From the NCBI RefSeq assembly GCF_005281475.1, contig NZ_CP040106.1:563501-627500 (forward strand): a DNA stretch of 64,000 bases, given 5' to 3'. Source of the stretch: Echinicola rosea (GTDB lineage: Bacteria; Bacteroidota; Bacteroidia; Cytophagales; Cyclobacteriaceae). This document shows, one piece after another, positions 63,201-64,000 of this stretch (its first letter is position 1; every line of letters starts with the position of its first letter). The position numbers were made by a program, and so were the translations under genes. A model generated the notes under the pieces. That model had not been told where the DNA came from, made no database searches, and was given only the letters and a program-made list of their open reading frames with translations.

Positions 63201-64000
63201 AACTGGTAAATCCTGAGATCAGCTTGTATCTTGATCGAAAAGATAATCACCGAACAAGCGGAAAATCCAGTGAAGACGCTGTCCAGGACATCATCAAAGA
63301 CTTAAAGGTGAATGATTTCAAGCTCAGTGGTGGCAAACTCAATATTTTGGAGAAAGATTCTGCCGCCCATATCCGATCATTCAACGGCCTGAACATTGCC
63401 CTAAATGACCTGAGCTTCGACCTGTCCAAGACTGCTGCTTTTGACAAGGACATATTTCTGGACAAGGATTTCTCGGTAGAATTGCCCAACTATGAAATCA
63501 AGTTGCCTGACAGTCTGAATGTCCTTAATATCGGTCTGGTGTCCATTCACAAAGATCAAATGACCCTTAAAGACGTGACCTTAAGTCCTCGTTATGGCAA
63601 ATATGAATATGTTCGCAAAGTTGGCTATCAAACTGACGTAGTAAAAGCACAATTTCCAGAGATTAGGTTTGACGTGATCGATTTAAAGAAACTCATCGAA
63701 CAGCGAGAAATCAAGGCAAAAAAAATGCTGGTCCAAACGCCAAACATTCAAGTGTTCAGGGATAAGCGGGTACCATTCAATGACAGCATCTATAGGCCCA
63801 TGCCCCAAGAGTTGATGAAAAGATCAGGCATTAAACTGGAACTGGACACACTGGACGTGGCCAATGCGGTCATAACATACGAAGAGTTTCCGGAAAAAGG
63901 AATGGTTCCAGGGAGCATCACCTTTGACTCTCTATATGCCAAAATGTATCCGTTTCACCTTAGCAAGACGACGGAAGACACTTTTGCTATTGACAGCAGC
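60203..64000 (+). CDS. Giant AsmA/DUF748-like envelope protein, 5' part (runs off the window)
   Basis: An uninterrupted frame of 1266 codons runs from ATG 60203 to the window edge, in frame at 64000. It starts with a basic head (MVKKSQNKKKLKRSQRRLIR) and one membrane helix (about 22-42, FFAIVIFSLVFVQVGLYFG). The rest is a very long extracytoplasmic region of repeating beta-strand units, often of the form (D/N)xLxLxxAxI (IIIDNLIIEQADLLVENF, LDNLMLTDADINQVFY, IHHLQIEEGSFLQRG, IDRLELIEGDMILNN). The layout resembles AsmA/TamB/YhdP-type bridge proteins for lipid or protein transport between the membranes, and DUF748. Family assignment is by architecture only. Confidence 0.8.
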   Translation, partial: MVKKSQNKKKLKRSQRRLIRFFAIVIFSLVFVQVGLYFGSDLLLRNYVQSKVDEASEGKYEVSFDRFHLSLFQRGFYFEGFSLTPNKAILDSLPDDKPIYKVQVPQIAVKGIGYDFGDKILNIGNLQFVEPMIQTKQQLDSLSSNTKLEQLQLEIKKSLERVRLEEIIIDNLIIEQADLLVENFVSQKSIKAENTNFSLKDVHLLNPRPEPTPFNARGFGLTLENFEMLLADSVHTLLAEQIEISSLDNHITAKQVALLPDLQKPGEIYYSMKLDNLMLTDADINQVFYTTDVAVGNLTLNHPEFLVYSELSPEVQEKSLMDYSLYPLIKDILSSINIHHLQIEEGSFLQRGVHDEYKNRIETDKINFEMEQVYIGPDTERTKNQFFYANEAALSLSNVKVVLADGVHWITGKEVYLSSKEDEIKVVGAKVEPFRKVTEEIPLFEIEIPEFNLENANLKKVYNHNILDVKDMVFRNPTVKFSNLQKKEGNMKGQTIQELTKNFLRAIYIDRLELIEGDMILNNTMKVNKDSVSFTKASMVLENFAVDEGIEQDSSRMFLAEDLQLELDNYAMKLTDDMHLFKADKIFVDTKEKMLKIEGFSFEPLDSDRVMENLRRLNKKMVLEVRVPEFYLRDVDIAKAYFDGVLEIGMVEVPSPDIKLSRYIAPNQNREKVQINDLYELATSYFSHVTIDSLNVIDGSIAYENYVQNKIKTFAEDNVSIKIKKFELDENVTPRNAETFFAEELDVSLNNYVFNVADGRYSLHADQISYNSSRDELITSNVRLRPRRDLGVKVTIGANISNLSFAGVDVDRFFFENTLAMSKVSLSDAEVNLFIDRNGTKRSQRDKAPKKTRNLPKRFDIIQIDTIEAQNARFNAFYSNDGKERNLINSGVNLSFYGFLLDSAKLAKGDIVGFFNNMAMDIDNFNLALNDSVHTLNFSKVELDTKSDMIVFENLKVIPKNHIGKHGNPVIAAAVPLVKLQTHSLTSFQETGEIDFQRIELVNPEISLYLDRKDNHRTSGKSSEDAVQDIIKDLKVNDFKLSGGKLNILEKDSAAHIRSFNGLNIALNDLSFDLSKTAAFDKDIFLDKDFSVELPNYEIKLPDSLNVLNIGLVSIHKDQMTLKDVTLSPRYGKYEYVRKVGYQTDVVKAQFPEIRFDVIDLKKLIEQREIKAKKMLVQTPNIQVFRDKRVPFNDSIYRPMPQELMKRSGIKLELDTLDVANAVITYEEFPEKGMVPGSITFDSLYAKMYPFHLSKTTEDTFAIDSS

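Overview
The window looks like a chromosomal segment of a Bacteroidota (Cytophagales) bacterium. An Echinicola- or Cyclobacterium-like member of the Cyclobacteriaceae is my best guess, by inference. Evidence for this: a SusD/RagB C-terminus, a gliding/type IX secretion (T9SS) cluster porP-gldK-gldL-gldM-gldN plus sprE/porW, the Bacteroidota-specific rpmB-rpmG-DUF4295-ftsY cluster, several TAnnTTTG (-7 type) promoter boxes, and no visible Shine-Dalgarno sequences.

Layout. 1-8.6 kb: the end of a SusD lipoprotein gene, ribosomal L28/L33 with DUF4295 and ftsY, ornithine aminotransferase, hemB, and an ammonium transporter followed by a beta-barrel porin. 8.6-11.2 kb: a small exported protein with three KGPKAKN repeats, then about 1.2 kb of stacked dispersed repeats, then an RluA-type pseudouridine synthase. 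11.2-20.3 kb: release factor 3, an orphan histidine kinase, Dps, an ABC exporter, an unknown exported protein, and dnaJ-grpE. 20.3-28 kb: obg, adk, hpt, an M42 peptidase, a major OmpA-like protein, an upp/CaCA exchanger/membrane protein operon, and L-serine dehydratase. 28.4-31.4 kb: an operon of an ECF sigma factor, a protein predicted to span both membranes (cytoplasmic head, inner-membrane helix, periplasmic linker, outer-membrane barrel), and an FKBP-like lipoprotein. 31.6-40.9 kb: OsmC, an outer-membrane protein, lipA, and an F-type ATP synthase operon (a, c, b, delta, alpha, gamma) headed by an M23 peptidase, bactofilin and two small membrane proteins; beta and epsilon are absent. 40.9-58.7 kb: sprE/porW, PBP1A, uvrC, gldN-M-L-K-porP, hemD, DUF4271, an Omp85 protein, hemW and dciA. 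58.7-64 kb: a tRNA-like RNA gene with its own promoter box and terminator, a repeat-rich gap, and the first 1266 codons of a giant AsmA-like protein that runs off the window.

Functional links. Much of the window concerns the cell envelope: the T9SS motor and outer-membrane ring, envelope assembly (Omp85, AsmA-like), wall synthesis and remodelling (PBP1A, M23, bactofilin), and sensing across the envelope (sigma/dual-membrane protein). Three haem genes (hemB, hemD, hemW) lie in separate units.

Most notable observations: (1) the class II-like tRNA-shaped gene at 59075-59198 with an apparent GUC anticodon and a 55-nt variable region; (2) the ECF sigma/dual-membrane/FKBP operon; (3) a family of three nested-palindrome elements at gene 3' ends; (4) the KGPKAKN repeat protein; (5) the giant AsmA-like gene. 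Starts were re-chosen for many genes; at least six appear to begin with TTG. No rRNA gene, CRISPR array, insertion sequence or prophage was seen.
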